From positions 14,576,992-14,640,991 of the forward strand of contig NC_080060.1 of NCBI RefSeq assembly GCF_026212465.1: 64,000 nt of DNA. The letters are read 5' to 3'. Of the stretch, positions 1 to 13,284 are shown one piece after another. The notes under the pieces were generated by a model. It ran no database searches. It was not told where the DNA came from and saw only the letters and a list, made by a program, of their open reading frames with translations. Source of the DNA: Amaranthus tricolor (Eukaryota; Streptophyta; Magnoliopsida; Caryophyllales; Amaranthaceae). The position numbers and the translations under genes are program-made. How positions within the stretch are numbered: the first letter of the stretch is position 1; each line of letters opens with the position of its first letter.

Positions 1-2079
1 AGGGCAAAGAGATTGTCTGCGGATATTCGGAAGCACATACAAGAGCTTAGTCCAACCGGCATGCAGCCTACGTTTATCATGACCTCAATTAAACAAACTT
101 TTTCTGGTTTTCTTGCTAGTATGAATCAAATTTATAATGTTAGACAATCAATTAGAAGAGAAGAGATGGAGGATAGGACTCCCCTTCAACACTGTCTTTA
201 TATTGTCATAGAGCATAATTACGTGGTTTGGACAGACTTGGACAGTGAAGGGGAATTGAGTAGATTATTTGTTGCAAATCCTACATCCATCCAGATGATA
301 CGTACGTGGCCATATGTTGTGTTGATAGATACAACTTACAAAACAAACAAACAAAAGTGGTCGCATTGTAAAATAATTGGAATGACGCCAACCAATCACA
401 ACTTCTTGGTTGCGTTTCGTTTGGCGGTTGTGTCATATTCGTGGGTGTTGGAGGGATTGAGAAATACTTTTGGCAGAGCTCAGTCTCCCAGTGTAATCGT
501 AACTGATCGAGACGAGGGTTTATCTGCAGCTATTCGTGATGTCTTCCTAGGTAAAAAGGTTTTGTTGATTAATTATTGTTGATCTATTTATTGAATATAT
601 CTTAATTATATTCAATCTTCTGTTTAATGAAGATGTGCGACATTTATTATGTGTATGGAATATTCCCAATAAAGTAGAGAATATGGTGGACAAATTGTGT
701 GGCGGGAAAAGAAAGCAACAAGTGCAGATATTCAGGAAAATTAGATAGAACCTCTTGGTTAACAGTTCTACGCTCGCCGAGTTTGAAAACAAATGGAAAT
801 CGATTGTGGTTACTTGGTCGACTAGGAATAGAAGGGTCGTTCGATATTTGGATGGAACATGGATTCCACACAAAGAGAAATTTGTGTGTGCATGAATGAA
901 TGACTGTTTACACATGGGTAACCAGACTACCAGATGAGTTGAAAGCCAACACTCGTCTTTCAAGTACTATCTTGGTAGCGGTAACAGCTCATTTGATACC
1001 CTGTTTAAAAGGGCACACGCACAAATAACAAATCAGCAATCGAGGATCCGACTAGCGCTACAGGAATCCATGAATTCTATTTCAAGGTCTTTGCCATTTA
1101 ATTTCTTGAAACTGTTATATCGACATGTATCCATTTTTGCGTTGGAACAATTGCTGCTTGAGCATAACCGTATGTTAGAGTTAGGTGATTATGTATTTGA
1201 CAAATGCGGTTGTACACTTCAAACCACCCATGGATTGCCCTGTGCTTGTTACTTTTATTTGTCAAGCAGGTCACAAGGTTTGTTGTACTTAGATGACATT
1301 CATCCATTCTGGAGAACATTAACGTACATAGAGGTAGAAGCTGACACCAACGAAAGAGTACGACACGCAAACGCGAATGATAAAGAGTACTTTTAATCGT
1401 TGGTTGATGAAGTGTTAAAAGCCGATCCCGTAGTTGTACGACGCATGTCTCAGTTACTTGAAGATGAATTACATCCTAATGGTGTCGATATACCTGAGCC
1501 ACATGCAAGTCCACCGAGAAAGGGACGACCACCAACAAGCAAAACCCTCAGAAGAAACAAAAGCGCTTTTGAGTACAACAGATCCTCCTCTAAGGGTCGC
1601 GGATCGAGATCTTCATCACGTGGGAGATCTACTTGTAGATCTAGTGCTCAATCAACGCAATTGTCAGTTGGAATTAACTTTAGTTTCAACTTATCTAGTA
1701 CGTGACTTTCCTTTCTGTTATTCACATTAGTTTATTACAATTGAATGTTAATAACCTTTTTTTTTATTATAGACGGTTCAGCAGGTCGTGATTTTTCACT
1801 CTTTCCATGGCCCAATAAGATTTCGCATATTCTTCCTACTTATTTATTTGATTGGATTGATGTTATAGGCAATGGTAATTGTGGATTTAGAGATTTTGCC
1901 GTCACAGAGTTGGGAGGTGAGGAGGCATGACCTCTTTTACGACGTGCAATGTGTATAGAAATGCAAACGAACAGAGATGTACGTGTGTATCTATCAGCAG
2001 AGACACTAGAGAACGCTATATTCAGAATTGGTTCACATAGCAAGGGACCTGCACCGTTTATTTACTGGTTGGAGGTGCT
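1..2079 (+). pseudogene. MULE transposase with OTU protease domain, 5' part (interrupted gene)
   Basis: The reading frame is open from the first base, so the gene starts before the window. In order: a MULE DDE core with the first Asp in LIDTTYKTN (about 325-350) and the second in IVTDRDEG (about 497-520); a probable intron near 550-630; a VESQHSSFKYYLG segment carrying the likely third acidic residue (about 937-975); a SWIM zinc finger CGC...HGLPCAC (about 1204-1250); a basic tail KGRPPTSKTLRRNKS; and, after an intron with GT at 1698 and AG at 1771-1772, an OTU domain. The OTU catalytic block DVIGNGNCGF places the Cys codon at 1880-1882. Stops at about 934 (TGA), 1394-1396 (TAA) and 1928-1930 (TGA) break the frame. 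After GPAPFIYWLEV the sequence enters a gypsy LTR at 2080; the C-terminus is found at 17191-17553. OTU domains in plant MULEs are known as a class; activity here is excluded by the breaks. Confidence 0.87.
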
Positions 2080-5045
2080 TGTAACAACCCTGAATTTCCA
2101 ACCCCTTAAACGAAACCAAAATCGTGAAGGAAGGGAGGAAATTCGAGTGTTACATAAAAAGAAAAGGGAAATTACTTAACATAAACGCTAATAATTAATT
2201 AAAAGATGAGTGAGCGAAAATTTCGACAGCATCTCTACTGAAAACTGAGGATGTGACTAGAATATATATAGTTATAATTGATTAACATGATTAAACTAAT
2301 CTAAGGCCTATAACGTCTTTCAAAAGAATACGTCACGACGGAATAAATCATCGTCGGCTTCACAAAACATCAATCTGACGGATACTAAAGGAGTATTCTC
2401 CCTACTGTACATCCAAAACTACGCAGCGGATCTATGGATCATACGAGGAGTCACATGGCTCCATACAAAATAAATTTTTACAACCCCAAAAGAAAACTTT
2501 ACAAGTATTATAGAAGCTACAAGCATTTAGACAATTTATACACAATTGTTACGATCGTACTCCGCTCTTTTCCCCAATGCAAAGCAAAAGAAGCTCCTAT
2601 ACCTGTCATGTCAAGCTATGATCCTCCTGCTGCTCAACATAATGACCAAAGTCATATGCGTCATAGCAGGAACATCATAGAGAGTCATGAGCAAACAACA
2701 ACAACATCATGTACACGTCAGTAATAATGAACTTATAATAATTGAAGTCATTAAACAAAACAATAGACAACGATATAGTATGGCAATAGCAAGTCTACTT
2801 ATCTGTTTAAACACCTCTATTTATTCATAATTTCTCTTTCGAACTACTAATCTCTCGAAATATTTTCAAGGGTAGTGAATCCTTTCTCTATTCATGGCAT
2901 AGTGACACGGCCAAGGGCGTTATCGGCCATCCGGCGCCCATTGGCAAAGTATGAGCTCATGCCCCCTCCAGCTGACCCTTTCGGGTCCTACCTTCGGGAA
3001 AAACTAACACACTGGGGTACTAAACCAGTGAAAAGGCCACCATATTGGGGTTTTCAAGGCCCGCATGGTATCGCCTCGGTCAAGGGGCGGTATCGGCCAT
3101 CCGGCGCCTAATGACCCAAGCATTCTCATACCCTCCTTACGGTGGTCCCGTTGAACCTCACCTAGGGGACTATTAAATCAACCAGACATAATCCAGTCGA
3201 GTCACGCCAATTAATCATACATTAAGGCTCAATAAGTAGGAAATCACTTCGACACCACACACAACTACGGTGCGTTCTCTACTATTTAGAAATTTGTTCT
3301 CATAGTCTCCTAATGTTTTCATTCTACTTGCCTATATTACTAGTATGACTATACGCTAGCATAATTCACTTTCTAGCGCTCTATAATTCTAATACGATGT
3401 ATACAATCATGAAATATTGATAATACTTTGTAACGAGAAACATGATAATAAATTATTATGTGTACGTACCTGCAAGCGTCAATGCACGACCACAAGTTAC
3501 AAAAACCACCCAACTAAGGGGTCTACTTTCCTCTTATAAACTAAGAACCTATACAAGTTAGGAGTAGAACTAATAAGTTCCCTTAACTACTTTGCCATAC
3601 CAAAATAAATACGAAAGTAACCGCTATCACCCATTCAACATGAGTTTTCGATTACTCTAACACGCACACAGCTCATTCAATACAAGTCAAAATCATTAAC
3701 TCAACACACATAAGTCTTTCCATTTACTAAACCAACAATCAAGTAAGCTTTCACAACAATAAAGTGCATTTTATGACAATTTCTATAAACCAATAAGGCT
3801 CAAAGTATAAGGCCTCGTCACTATGAAATGTCCTAGGCTACTTGTATAACAAATTCAACACTAGCAACTTATGATGATATTGATGTTAGTGATAGCCTCA
3901 AGTTGTGATATCGTTTACTACAATGTACAAGGTTACTCATGATGACAAGAATGCATGAAAAGAAGCACTTCCCCTAAATAATTCGAAACAAAAATGGCAA
4001 CAATGGTTTCTTCCTACTTTAAAAATGGTAGTATTGAACTTTAATTACCACGACCATACCACAATTGTTCAACAACAATAATACTCAATAACATAACAAT
4101 ATCCACCATCATCTTTATAATACAAGTGACAATTAACACCACTTTTGTGACTAATACTCTCAATTATAACAACTACTATCACCTATTCACAATCAAATCA
4201 TATATTCAAATCTCATACCAATCTATTCAAGTTTTAAAACATCCCCAAGCACAAAAGTAGTACAATTATTATCACTTCTATTCATACTTTAACTCTAATT
4301 CATAGCTATATTCAAATCATCACTTAAACTCTTACCCATCATAAGATTTAATAAAAATAATACAAGGTTCAATACTTTTCATCCATATTTCAAAAACCCA
4401 ATTCGTAAGTGCATTCAAGCCATCAATCAAATTCTTACCCATAACAACATTTAATGAAAATCATACAAAATTAACACCAAACTCATAAACTTAGTAAAAT
4501 TCTCATTAGATACTAGGAGAATTACTTGGTGTGAACTTGAGAGGCTTACAATGGGGTAATTATAAAAGGAGTGAAGAAGTAAGTGGAGGTTGTGTGGAGG
4601 TGGCACAGGGCCAAAACGGCTATCTCCGTGGCTGTTTGCGGGCGGCTACAGGGAGTCACCACGTGCTGTTGGTGGCTATTGTCGGCTGCGGGGGAGGAGG
4701 TGTAGCCGGCGGTGCAGGCTGCTCGTGGAGGGCTCGACCGTGGCTGCTGAAGTGAAGGAGACGTAGCCCTTGCTGCTGTTGCGAGGGCGGCTGCTGGTTT
4801 GGGAAAGGAGAAGGAGGGGTGCTGCTGTGGCCGTGCAGCGGCTGGTGGTGAGGTGCGCTCGATCACTGGTGGCGCAGGGGAGAAGTGAGAAAGAGAGAAA
4901 GAAGGAGGAGAGGGGTTCCGGTGCTGCTGTGCGGGAAGGGAAATGGGATGTGAGGAGTGAGTAAGAAAGAAGGAGAATGAAGAGAAGGAATGACGGCTCT
5001 TCTTGAGTGTTTAGGGTTTCGTGGGCTTATTATACTCGTTGTTGC

Positions 5046-5087
<42 letters not shown>

Positions 5088-5393
5088 GTTTATTTATTTA
5101 TTTATTTATTTATCTCGGTTTATTTTCTTACGAGACCCAATTATGAGACTTACCTTCGTGGGTTCACACATTTTAATAAAATAATCATTTTGATTCGAAC
5201 TTCTTTATTTAAGAAATCGTAACTATATTTTTGATATATATATATATATATATACAAATTAACATTTAAATTCATGTATGCAAGAAATTTATTAAAACTA
5301 ATTTCAGAAATAATTAAATATAATTGTAAAATCTTTTAAAAAAAACTATTAAAATATTAAATAATTACGTCATTAAAATCTCGGGGTGTTACA
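2080..5393 (-). repeat. 3' LTR of gypsy element A
   Basis: On the minus strand the LTR runs from TGTAACACCCCGAG (ending at 5393) to GGGTTGTTACA (at 2080), about 3.3 kb with TGTAACA/TGTTACA ends. The polypurine tract lies just outside at 5394-5414 (CT-rich on the plus strand). Its interior is collinear with the solo LTR at 38511-41557, for example around 2560-2720 and 2880-3180 here versus about 40450-41090 there, so both belong to one family. A GC-rich segment at 4590-4960 and an ATT microsatellite at 5046-5087 lie near its 5' end. No 5' LTR partner is present. Confidence 0.85.
5046..5112. repeat. ATT/ATTT microsatellite in LTR A
   Basis: An uninterrupted run of ATT units (about 5046-5087) passes into TTTA units (about 5088-5112). 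Apparent ORFs here are poly-Ile or poly-Tyr translations of the repeat and are not genes. Confidence 0.95.
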
Positions 5394-5707
5394 GACTACC
5401 CCCCTTAAAAGGAGTTTCGTCCTCGAAACTAGCGTAACCAAGGTACTAATTGTGAAAATTTATATTTCTAATAACTCAATAAGGTGTCTTAACGATTTTA
5501 AGCCTAATGAATTAACTCAACACCCAAACAAGGCATGTAAATGTCACACAATTAACTTGACATAATCGATCAAAAGCATGTAGAAATCATACAATTGACT
5601 TGACACGATCAATCAAAAGCATGCAATTTTGTAATAAGTCGGTAACATAGAGGAAGAAATGCATGCAGACGCGCGAAGTTCTATCACATTCTACCCCCCT
5701 TATAAAC

Positions 5708-6019
5708 TTAGTTACGACCCTGTAACTTACCAACCTCAAGAAAAAGGTGTGGGTATTTCTCACGCATGGAATCTTCAGTTTCCCACGTTGCCTCCTATGT
5801 GCATTGGTTAGCCCTTAAAACTTTCACCATCTTTATATCTTTTCTCCTCGTACTACGCACCTTAGAATCTAAAATCTTTATAGGCTTCTCTTCATAAGAT
5901 AGATTCTCATCCAGATCTAAGGGTTCGGGATCTAGCACATGAGATTTATCGGAAACATATCTCTTCAACTGCGAAATGTGAAACACATCATGGACCTTAC
6001 CCAACTCATTGGGTAATGC
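5708..6019 (-). pseudogene. Gypsy A pol, C-terminal end after the gypsy B insertion
   Basis: The minus-strand frame reads LALPNELGKVHDVFHISQLK and then a chromodomain-type tail (KPIKILDSKVRSTRRKD...). This is the usual C-terminus of plant chromovirus integrases. A TAG at about 5795 interrupts the frame just before the conserved EATWETEDSMREKYPHLF block, which continues in the same frame to a TAA at 5708. At its upstream edge the TSD TAGTC (6020-6024) marks the insertion of element B, and the sequence continues on the far side at 15890, so pol was contiguous before B landed. Confidence 0.85.
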
Positions 6020-6024
6020 TAGTC

Positions 6025-6195
6025 TGTAATGCCCCGAAATTTTTCTCTGTGGCATAATTTCCATTTTATTCCCCTTTCTAGTTACTTTTCTCTAAGTCTA
6101 GTTTTTAATTTAAAATAATTTATTATGATATTATTTGTGGATTATTATAACTATCTCTTTTATGCTTTATAATGTGATTTAAACGGTGCGTAAGT

Positions 6196-6237
<42 letters not shown>

Positions 6238-6253
6238 TATTATTATTATTATT

Positions 6254-6297
<44 letters not shown>

Positions 6298-8675
6298 CGT
6301 CGTATTAATATATTATTTTTATTAAATTTATGTAAGACTATTATATGTCCTAGGTTATTTATTTTTGGACCAACTTGTGGTAACAAGTTTTAAATTAGGA
6401 GGACTAAACTTAATTTTTTTAGTACATTATTATCATGATAGGCTTGTAAAATTAGTGTTTAATTAGGTTAATTAATTTTAATTCATGCTTAATTAATTGG
6501 TACATTCTAGAATGGAATGAATGCATGAACATCCTTCAAATCTTTTCATTTTCTTTTCCTCAAGTTGATTGAACTTCCTAATGCTCATAAATTTTAGCCA
6601 TTATGAGAAGTCTTTTGGGATGGTTTTTCCCCTCCTATAAATACTAGCCTATTGTTATGGAAATTTTCATTCATTCATAAACTAGCTCATAAACTTTCTT
6701 TCTCTCATTCTTTTCTCTCAAAATAAAAAAAAGAATAATTGCTTTATTTTTCTTCAAGTGCCAAAATATTATCATATTTTTGGGCTACTTTTGAAGACTT
6801 ATTTTGAATTATTCAAGCTTACTTTAAGGAATTTATTTTGCAAATTATTTGGGAGATTTTCTTGGAGTTTTCTTTAATCTTCTAAGGATTATTATTTTCC
6901 TCCATTATCCAGGTAACTAGATTTTTCTTCACTTAGTTTCTTAATTAAACATAGAAGTATTGTTTAGAATTAATTAAAATTTAAATTGATTAATTCGGTT
7001 TTATATTGTAAATTTTGCTTTAATTATTTTCGTGCATATATTATTGTTATTTTAATTTTCTATTATGTGTTATAACATAGATTTAATTTAGGATTGGTTA
7101 AAATTTAATTTTCATGATTCGAATAATTTTATTTTAAATTATTATGAAAATCTGGAAAATCTACACTTTTAATTTGTAGTAATTTGGCTGTAATTTATTG
7201 ATTTTAATTTATTTCCACATTATTTTAACACTAAAATATGTTACAATCAGTAGGTAATAGTGTAAATTAATTTTGATGAATTTGGGTTTAATTTTACAAA
7301 ACTATTATTTAATAATGGTTTAAACTAGTTAATTTGAATTTTGTGAATTAATTAAGGTTAAGAGAAATTCAAATCTGATTTAATTTATTAATTTATTATT
7401 TTTGGTGATGTACCTAATTGCTTGGTTATGTGTTAATTTCATGTACCACTTATTTATTTTAATTAGATAGTTTATGACCATTTGTTGTTAAAGTCATGTA
7501 AATAGAGAACTTGACTTTGGCATTGACTTTGACCATGACCATTGACTTTTGTTGACTATTATAATGGTTATGTGATTTTATTGTGATGGTTTATAAAATT
7601 GTTTTGTTGTTTGTCGACAAGTTTATACTTAAGAATAAAAGAACATTGTCTGTAGTATATTCTTGCCAAGAGTTGTAGTAAGGTGTATTCTTGATTAAGT
7701 TCGAATTATCCTTATTCCAAACTCAGATATTACAACTTAAACTGTGTGATTTTGATCTTGATTGGTTTTGAACTACTCCATAGGAGTTTTTGGTATTTTG
7801 GAAATGGTCATTGTGGCCTTTGGGTTCTTAAGGGTAAATCCATAGTGGTTCCTTATGAACATTTGATTTGGTTTTGGAATTTGACTTTTGGGTTCTTAAG
7901 GGTAAATCCATAGTGGTTCCTTATGTACATTGGTTTTGTTGTTATTTGAAAATTGTTGGGTAATTCCATAGTGGTTCCTTCGATTGGACAACACATCTAT
8001 AGTAGATTGGTTTTAGATTTAGTTGTCGTTCTTGTTATGCTGGATCTTCGGAAAACGAGAGAGATTGGCCATTCTTAGATAGGGTTATATCATTGTGGTT
8101 GACCCGAGGTTCGCCCTGACTTTATCTAGGCTTAGTGGGCCATGAATTTGTTCACTGCGTCTGTTCCAAGTACGACTTGAAAATATTATTAACTTGATTT
8201 TATTAAATTGTCTTTGAAAATTTATCCTTGGTTTTAATTGATTTGGTTATCCTACTTTGGTATTAATTGAATTGATCAACATTATTTGACTCTATCGGTT
8301 TGGCTTGTATGGTTGGATCGTTGTTAATTGATTTGAATTTTAATTAAGCCTCGCATTAGTTCTTTGTTTAAATTTGAACCTTGGTGTTAAGGACAGTCTA
8401 GTTACTGGCCACTAAGTGGTAATTTGCTGTTCAGTTGTTGCAGGTGATGATTGAATTCACTCGGAGCAACTAGGGAATAAGACTGAGAGAGTGTAGGGTT
8501 ATCTAGAACATTAAGTTGAAGTTTAGATGTTTTATCTTTTTATTTATGGGAGTGTTTTACTCTCTGGATTATTATGTAATGACTTTCGATTTAGTTTATT
8601 CGAAGTTATAAAATAGTGACCCAACTTAGTGTATTGTTTCCGCCAATACATCCTATATTAAGACGGGTCATTACA
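6025..8675 (+). repeat. 5' LTR of gypsy B
   Basis: 2,651 bp, starting TGTAATGCCCCG and ending GGGTCATTACA. It contains a TAA/TTA/TTG microsatellite (about 6196-6303) that differs in length from the 3' LTR copy, and short internal repeats built on GGTTCTTAAGGGTAAATCC around 7820-7985. The putative core promoter is annotated separately. Confidence 0.95.
6636..6643 (+). promoter_or_regulatory. Putative TATA box of gypsy B 5' LTR
   Basis: TATAAATA is preceded by a pyrimidine-rich stretch (TTTTTCCCCTCC) and followed by the CT-rich leader TTTCTTTCTCTCATTC about 60 bases on. The same block is in the 3' LTR at 13854. This is a typical plant LTR promoter layout; transcription itself is not shown. Confidence 0.6.
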
Positions 8676-8677
8676 GT

Positions 8678-8689
8678 TGGTATCAGAGC
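8678..8689 (+). other. Primer binding site (initiator Met tRNA type) of gypsy B
   Basis: TGGTATCAGAGC starts two bases after the 5' LTR. It is complementary to the 3' end of plant initiator Met tRNA and supports the LTR boundary at 8675. Confidence 0.93.
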
Positions 8690-8842
8690 TGAATGGTTCC
8701 GAGGCTTGCTTGAGTGAGTTACTCGGAATCTAAGCAATTGACTTGACCATAGAGTGAGGTACTTGGGTAGTAAGAAATGGGGATTGCTTTTAGAAAAGCA
8801 AGGAAGTATGTAAGACAACATATAAATTTCTGTTTTTGTAGG

Positions 8843-11800
8843 ATGCCTCCTAAAAGAAGAAGCTTTGCTGAGAAGGAGTCTTCTCGCTAATGTTTGAGAG
8901 CTCTAGAGAATGCTATCATTGCCCTCGCAAATCGATCCACTGGTCTGGCTAACAACCAGTCTGTTTTTGATCGGTTTGATCGTCACCGTCCCCCAGCCTA
9001 TGAGGGTACTGCCGATCCTGTAGTTCTCAAAGGTTGGTTGCGTGAGATAGAAAAACTCTTTGACGCGACCGGCTGCCCAGATGCTGAAAAGGTAGCTATT
9101 GGCTCGTATTACCTGAAGAAAGAGGCTGACAACTGGTGGGGTATGGTCAAAGTTGAATGTCTTGCTACCACTGGCTTTGGGTGGGAACAGTTCTCCACGA
9201 AGTTGAAGGAGAGATTCTATCCGGACGAGTTAAGCTGGCTGAAAAGAGAAGAGTTTCTCTCTCTGGAACAAGGTTCTATGTAAGTGCAAGCATATACTGA
9301 CAAGTTCACAGAGTTGTCTCGTTTTGCTGCTGTTTTGATCCCTTTTGAAGCTGAGAAAGTGAGGTTGTATGTAAGGAGGTTAGACGCTCGGATTAGGGTA
9401 CCAGTGATGTGTTCAGGTGCTGCTACTTTCCAGAGGGCTTATGAAGTTTCCCTTAGTGCTTATGCTGCAGTTCAAGAGGAAGAAGCTGCTAGACGTGCTC
9501 TCACAGCCAAGAGGCCCCCTCCCTCATTTCATACTGCAAACCCCTCCAAGAAGTCTAAGCTTATTCTTGCGAAGAAGGGGAGTACTTTTGATTCTAGACC
9601 GAAGAAGTGTTTCAAGTGCCAGAAAGATTGGCAACCTGGAAAGAATTGTGATGGTTCTGCTGTTAAGTGTTTCTATTGCAATGGTGAGGGTCACCGTTCG
9701 TACTCTTGCCCTAAGAATTCTGATGCAGGCAAGACAATTACTGGTGGTAATGCCCCTCTCCACAACAGGGTTTATAATATGACCGAAACCGGGGAAGAAT
9801 CGGATGTTGATGTCATTGTCGGTACTATTCTCGTAAACTCTATTCCTGCTTATGTTTTATTTGATACTGGTGCTACTGCTTCTTTCATCTCTTCTTCCTT
9901 TATTGAAAAAGCCAAGTTGAACTCTTCTATGTCTGTTAAATCTGTGATCTCCCTTCCTAATGGGGAGAAAATTTCTTGTCATCGCGCTTTTCGAAGTGTT
10001 CCTGTTATCATTAACGAGGTAGAATTGACTACAAATCTTAAAGAGTTCCCCATGGACGAATTCAATGTGATATTCGGCATGGATTGGTTGAAGGAATACC
10101 GAGCTGTATTCCATTGTAGGGATGAGAAGGTGGTGTTGAGAAACCATAAAGGGGAGAGAGTTTCTTATTCTAACACTGAGGCAAAACCTGGTGTGAAGAT
10201 CATCTCTGCTATGAAGATGATGAAAATACAAAGGAAAGGGAATGAATTTTTCTTGTGCAAAGTGACTGAAGTCTCCGAAGGCGTTAAGTTTGAAGACATT
10301 CCCATTGTCAGGGACTATCCAGATGTATTTCCCGAAGAATTACCTGGAATCCCTCCCGAAAGAGATGTAGAATTTAGGATTGATTTGATTCCAGGTACCG
10401 CTCCTATTTCTAAACCCCCCTATAGAATGGCACCCTCAGAAATGCAAGAGTTAAAGACTCAGTTGCAAGAGCTTATCGATAAGGGTTTTTATAAGGCCCA
10501 GTGCTTCTCCTTGGGGTGCTCCAGTTCTATTTGTGAAGAAGAAAGATGGTAGTATGCGGCTGTGTGTTGACTACCGTGAACTGAATAAGGTAACTATCAA
10601 AAATAGATATCCCTTGCCAAGAATTGACGATCTTTTTGATCAATTAAAGGGCGCGGGTGTCTTTTCTAAGTTTGACCTTAGGTCTGGTTACCATCAGATC
10701 CCTGTGAGGGAAGATGATATTCAAAAGACGGCTTTCCGGACTAGATATGGGCATTATGAATTTGTCGTCATGCCCTTCGGTCTTACGAATGCCCTTGCTG
10801 TGTTTATGGACCAGATGAATAGGTCCTTTCACGATTTATTGGATGAATGTGTAGTTGTCTTCATTGACGACATCTTGGTATTCTCGAAGGATGAAGAAGA
10901 GCATGTTAAACATCTAGAAATGGTGTTAAACATTCTCAGGAAGCAGAAATGGTTTGCCAAGTTCTCAAAATGTGAATTCTGGCTTAAGAAAGTGGCATTT
11001 CTAGGCCATGTTATTAGCAAGGAAGGTGTGAAGGTCGATCCAGCGAAAATTAAAGCTATTCTAGATTGGGCAAGTCCCTCTAGTTTAATTGAAGTTCGGA
11101 GTTTTCTAGGACTTGCAGGCTATTACCGAAGGTTTGTGCATAACTTCTCTATTATTGCTCAACCTCTGACAAAATTGATGAAGAAAGACTGCAAGTTTAG
11201 ATGGTCCGAAGAGTGCGAAAAGGCTTTTCAGTTATTTAAAGAAAAGCTCACATCTGCTCCTGTCTTAGTCTTGCCGACAGAAGGAGAGGAGTATGAGGTG
11301 TTCAGTGATGCCTCGAAGAGTGGACTAGGGTGTGTGTTGATGCAACGGGGTAACGTTATTGCCTATGCTTCATGGCAATTAAAAGTTCATGAGAAGAATT
11401 ACCCTACGCATGATCTTGAATTGGCTGCAGTGGTGTTTGCATTAAAGATTTGGCGACACTATTTATATGGTGTTTCGTGCAAAATTTACACTGATCATAA
11501 AAGCCTCAAGTATATTTTCACTCAGAAAGAATTGAATATGCGTCAGAGGCGCTGGCTTGAGCTTATCAAGGATTATGGTTTGACCTTGGAGTATAAGGAA
11601 GGAAAGGCTAATAGGGTTGCTGATGCCCTGAGTCGAAAGCCTGGACCCTTGCTAAATTTTATGAAGGTTCTCTCCAAGGACTTATGTGAGGAATTCCGCA
11701 AGATGGAAATTGAAGTGGTATCATTGGGTGGGGTTAAAGCTCGCTTAAGCGCTATGAGTTCTGAGCCTGCTCTTTATGCTGAGTTAAGAGAGAAGCAACA

Positions 11801-13211
11801 AAATGATCCTAAGCTTCGGAAGATTCGAGCTCCAAAGGCTCAAGGACGAGATGAGAGTTTTGATATTGCAGAGGATGGGAGTATAAAGTTCAAAGGGCGA
11901 TGGTGTGTGCCTAATGATCCGATTTTGAAAAACGAAATCATGAGTGAAGCTCATAACACTCCTTATTCAGTGCATCCTGGAGGTTCGAAGATGTATAAGG
12001 ACCTCAAGCTAAGCTTTTGGTGGGCTTGTATGAAAAAGGAGGTTGCTGAATTTGTTGCCAAGTGTTTAGTGTGTCAGAAGGTGAAGATTGAGCATCAAAG
12101 GCCAGGTGGTTTGTTACCACCCCTTCCTATTCCAGCATGGAAGTTTGACTCCGTTTCCATGGATTTTGTGATGGGGCTTCCTAATGCCGTTGGTGGCTTG
12201 AATGCAGTGTGGGTAATAGTTGATCGCTTGACCAAAGTTGCCAGATTTATTCCTATGAAGAAGACTTGGTCGATGGAACAAATGGCGAAGGCTTATTCAA
12301 ATGAAATCATAAGGTTGCATGGTGTACCTAGGGAAATTGTGTCCGATCGTGATCCCAGGTTCTTATCTCATTTCTGGTCCTCGTTACAAAAGGCTTTTGG
12401 TACTAAGTTGAAGTTGAGTACCGCTTTCCATACTGCAACTGATGGGCAAACGGAGAGAACAATCCAGACTTTGGAAGACATGCTCCGTGCTTGTGCCCTG
12501 GAATTCCAAGGCTCGTGGGTGAAGTATTTAAGCTTGGTAGAGTTCTCTTACAAAAACAGCTATCATGCGAGCATCCAAATGGCTCCCTACGAGGCTCTTT
12601 ATGGCAGGAAATGTCGTAGTCCTACTTTCTGGAGCAACATAAGTGATTCGTTGGTGTTGGGACCCGATCTTATCCAATCTACTGTAGATAAGGTCAAAGT
12701 TATTCAATCAAAGATGAAGGCTGCCCAAGATCGACAAAAGTCTTATGCCGATTTGAGTAGGAGACCTATTACTTATGATGTTGGGGATAAGGTGCTTTTG
12801 AAGGTATCCCCAATGAAGGGAGTAATGAGATTTGGTGTGAAGGGCAAGCTCAGCCCTAAGTATGTAGGTCCTTATGAGGTGCTTGAGAGGATTGGTGAAG
12901 TGGCTTATAAGTTGGCTTTGCCAGTCGAGCTATCTAAGGTTCACAATGTGTTTCATGTCTCTCAGTTACGGCGTTATCGAAGTGACCCGTCGCATGTTAT
13001 AGCCATAGAGTCGGTAGAGGTCAACCCTAATTTGACTTTTGAGGAGAAGCCAGTCAAAATCCTTGATCGTCAGGTTCGTTCTCTGAGGAGAAAGGAAGTG
13101 CCATTAGTGAAAGTGTTGTGGCGTAGTCAAAAGTATGAACAAGCCACCTGGGAAACTGAGGAGTCAATGCGACTTAAGTATCCTGAGTTGTTTGTAGCCG
13201 AGCAAAGGTAA
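8843..13211 (+). pseudogene. Gypsy B gag-pol polyprotein, two stops and one frameshift
   Basis: The start is chosen at ATG 8843 (MPPKRRSF...), the usual chromovirus gag N-terminus. In-frame TAA codons at 8888-8890 and 9281-9283 break gag. Order: gag; zinc knuckles CFKCQKDWQPGKNC and CFYCNGEGHRSYSC (9607-9710); aspartic protease FDTGATASFIS (about 9860-9895); then reverse transcriptase. One extra T in the run 10486-10490 moves the rest of pol into the +1 frame, open for 892 codons. That frame holds the RT site FIDDILVF (10858-10882), RNase H with SDAS, LELAAV and YTDHKSL, the HHCC integrase finger, DDE residues in SMDFVMG, SDRDPRF and the [13 protein letters not shown] block, and a chromodomain-like tail ending KYPELF. 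RT has NALAVF where NAPAVF is usual. Apart from these three lesions the coding sequence is well preserved. Confidence 0.93.
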
Positions 13212-13271
13212 TTATTTCGTCCTTGTTTCCTTATCTTTCTTTTTGTAAGTTTCGAGCACGAAACTTTTTAT

Positions 13272-13284
13272 AAGTGGGTAGGAT
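13272..13284 (+). other. Polypurine tract of gypsy B
   Basis: AAGTGGGTAGGAT lies immediately upstream of the 3' LTR, the expected place for the plus-strand primer. Confidence 0.8.

Noticed and set aside
2875..3111. 78-codon ORF in the LTR of element A
   Set aside because: Falls inside the LTR; the conserved nucleotide block is shared with the solo LTR at 40450-40720 but the frame is not kept in the same way.
4531..4964. GC-rich ORFs on both strands at 4531-4964
   Set aside because: They lie wholly inside the LTR of gypsy A, have low-complexity Ala/Arg/Gly composition and no domain.
5007..5222. ORFs of poly-Ile or poly-Tyr near 5000-5220
   Set aside because: They translate an ATT/ATTT microsatellite in the LTR of element A; no coding signature.
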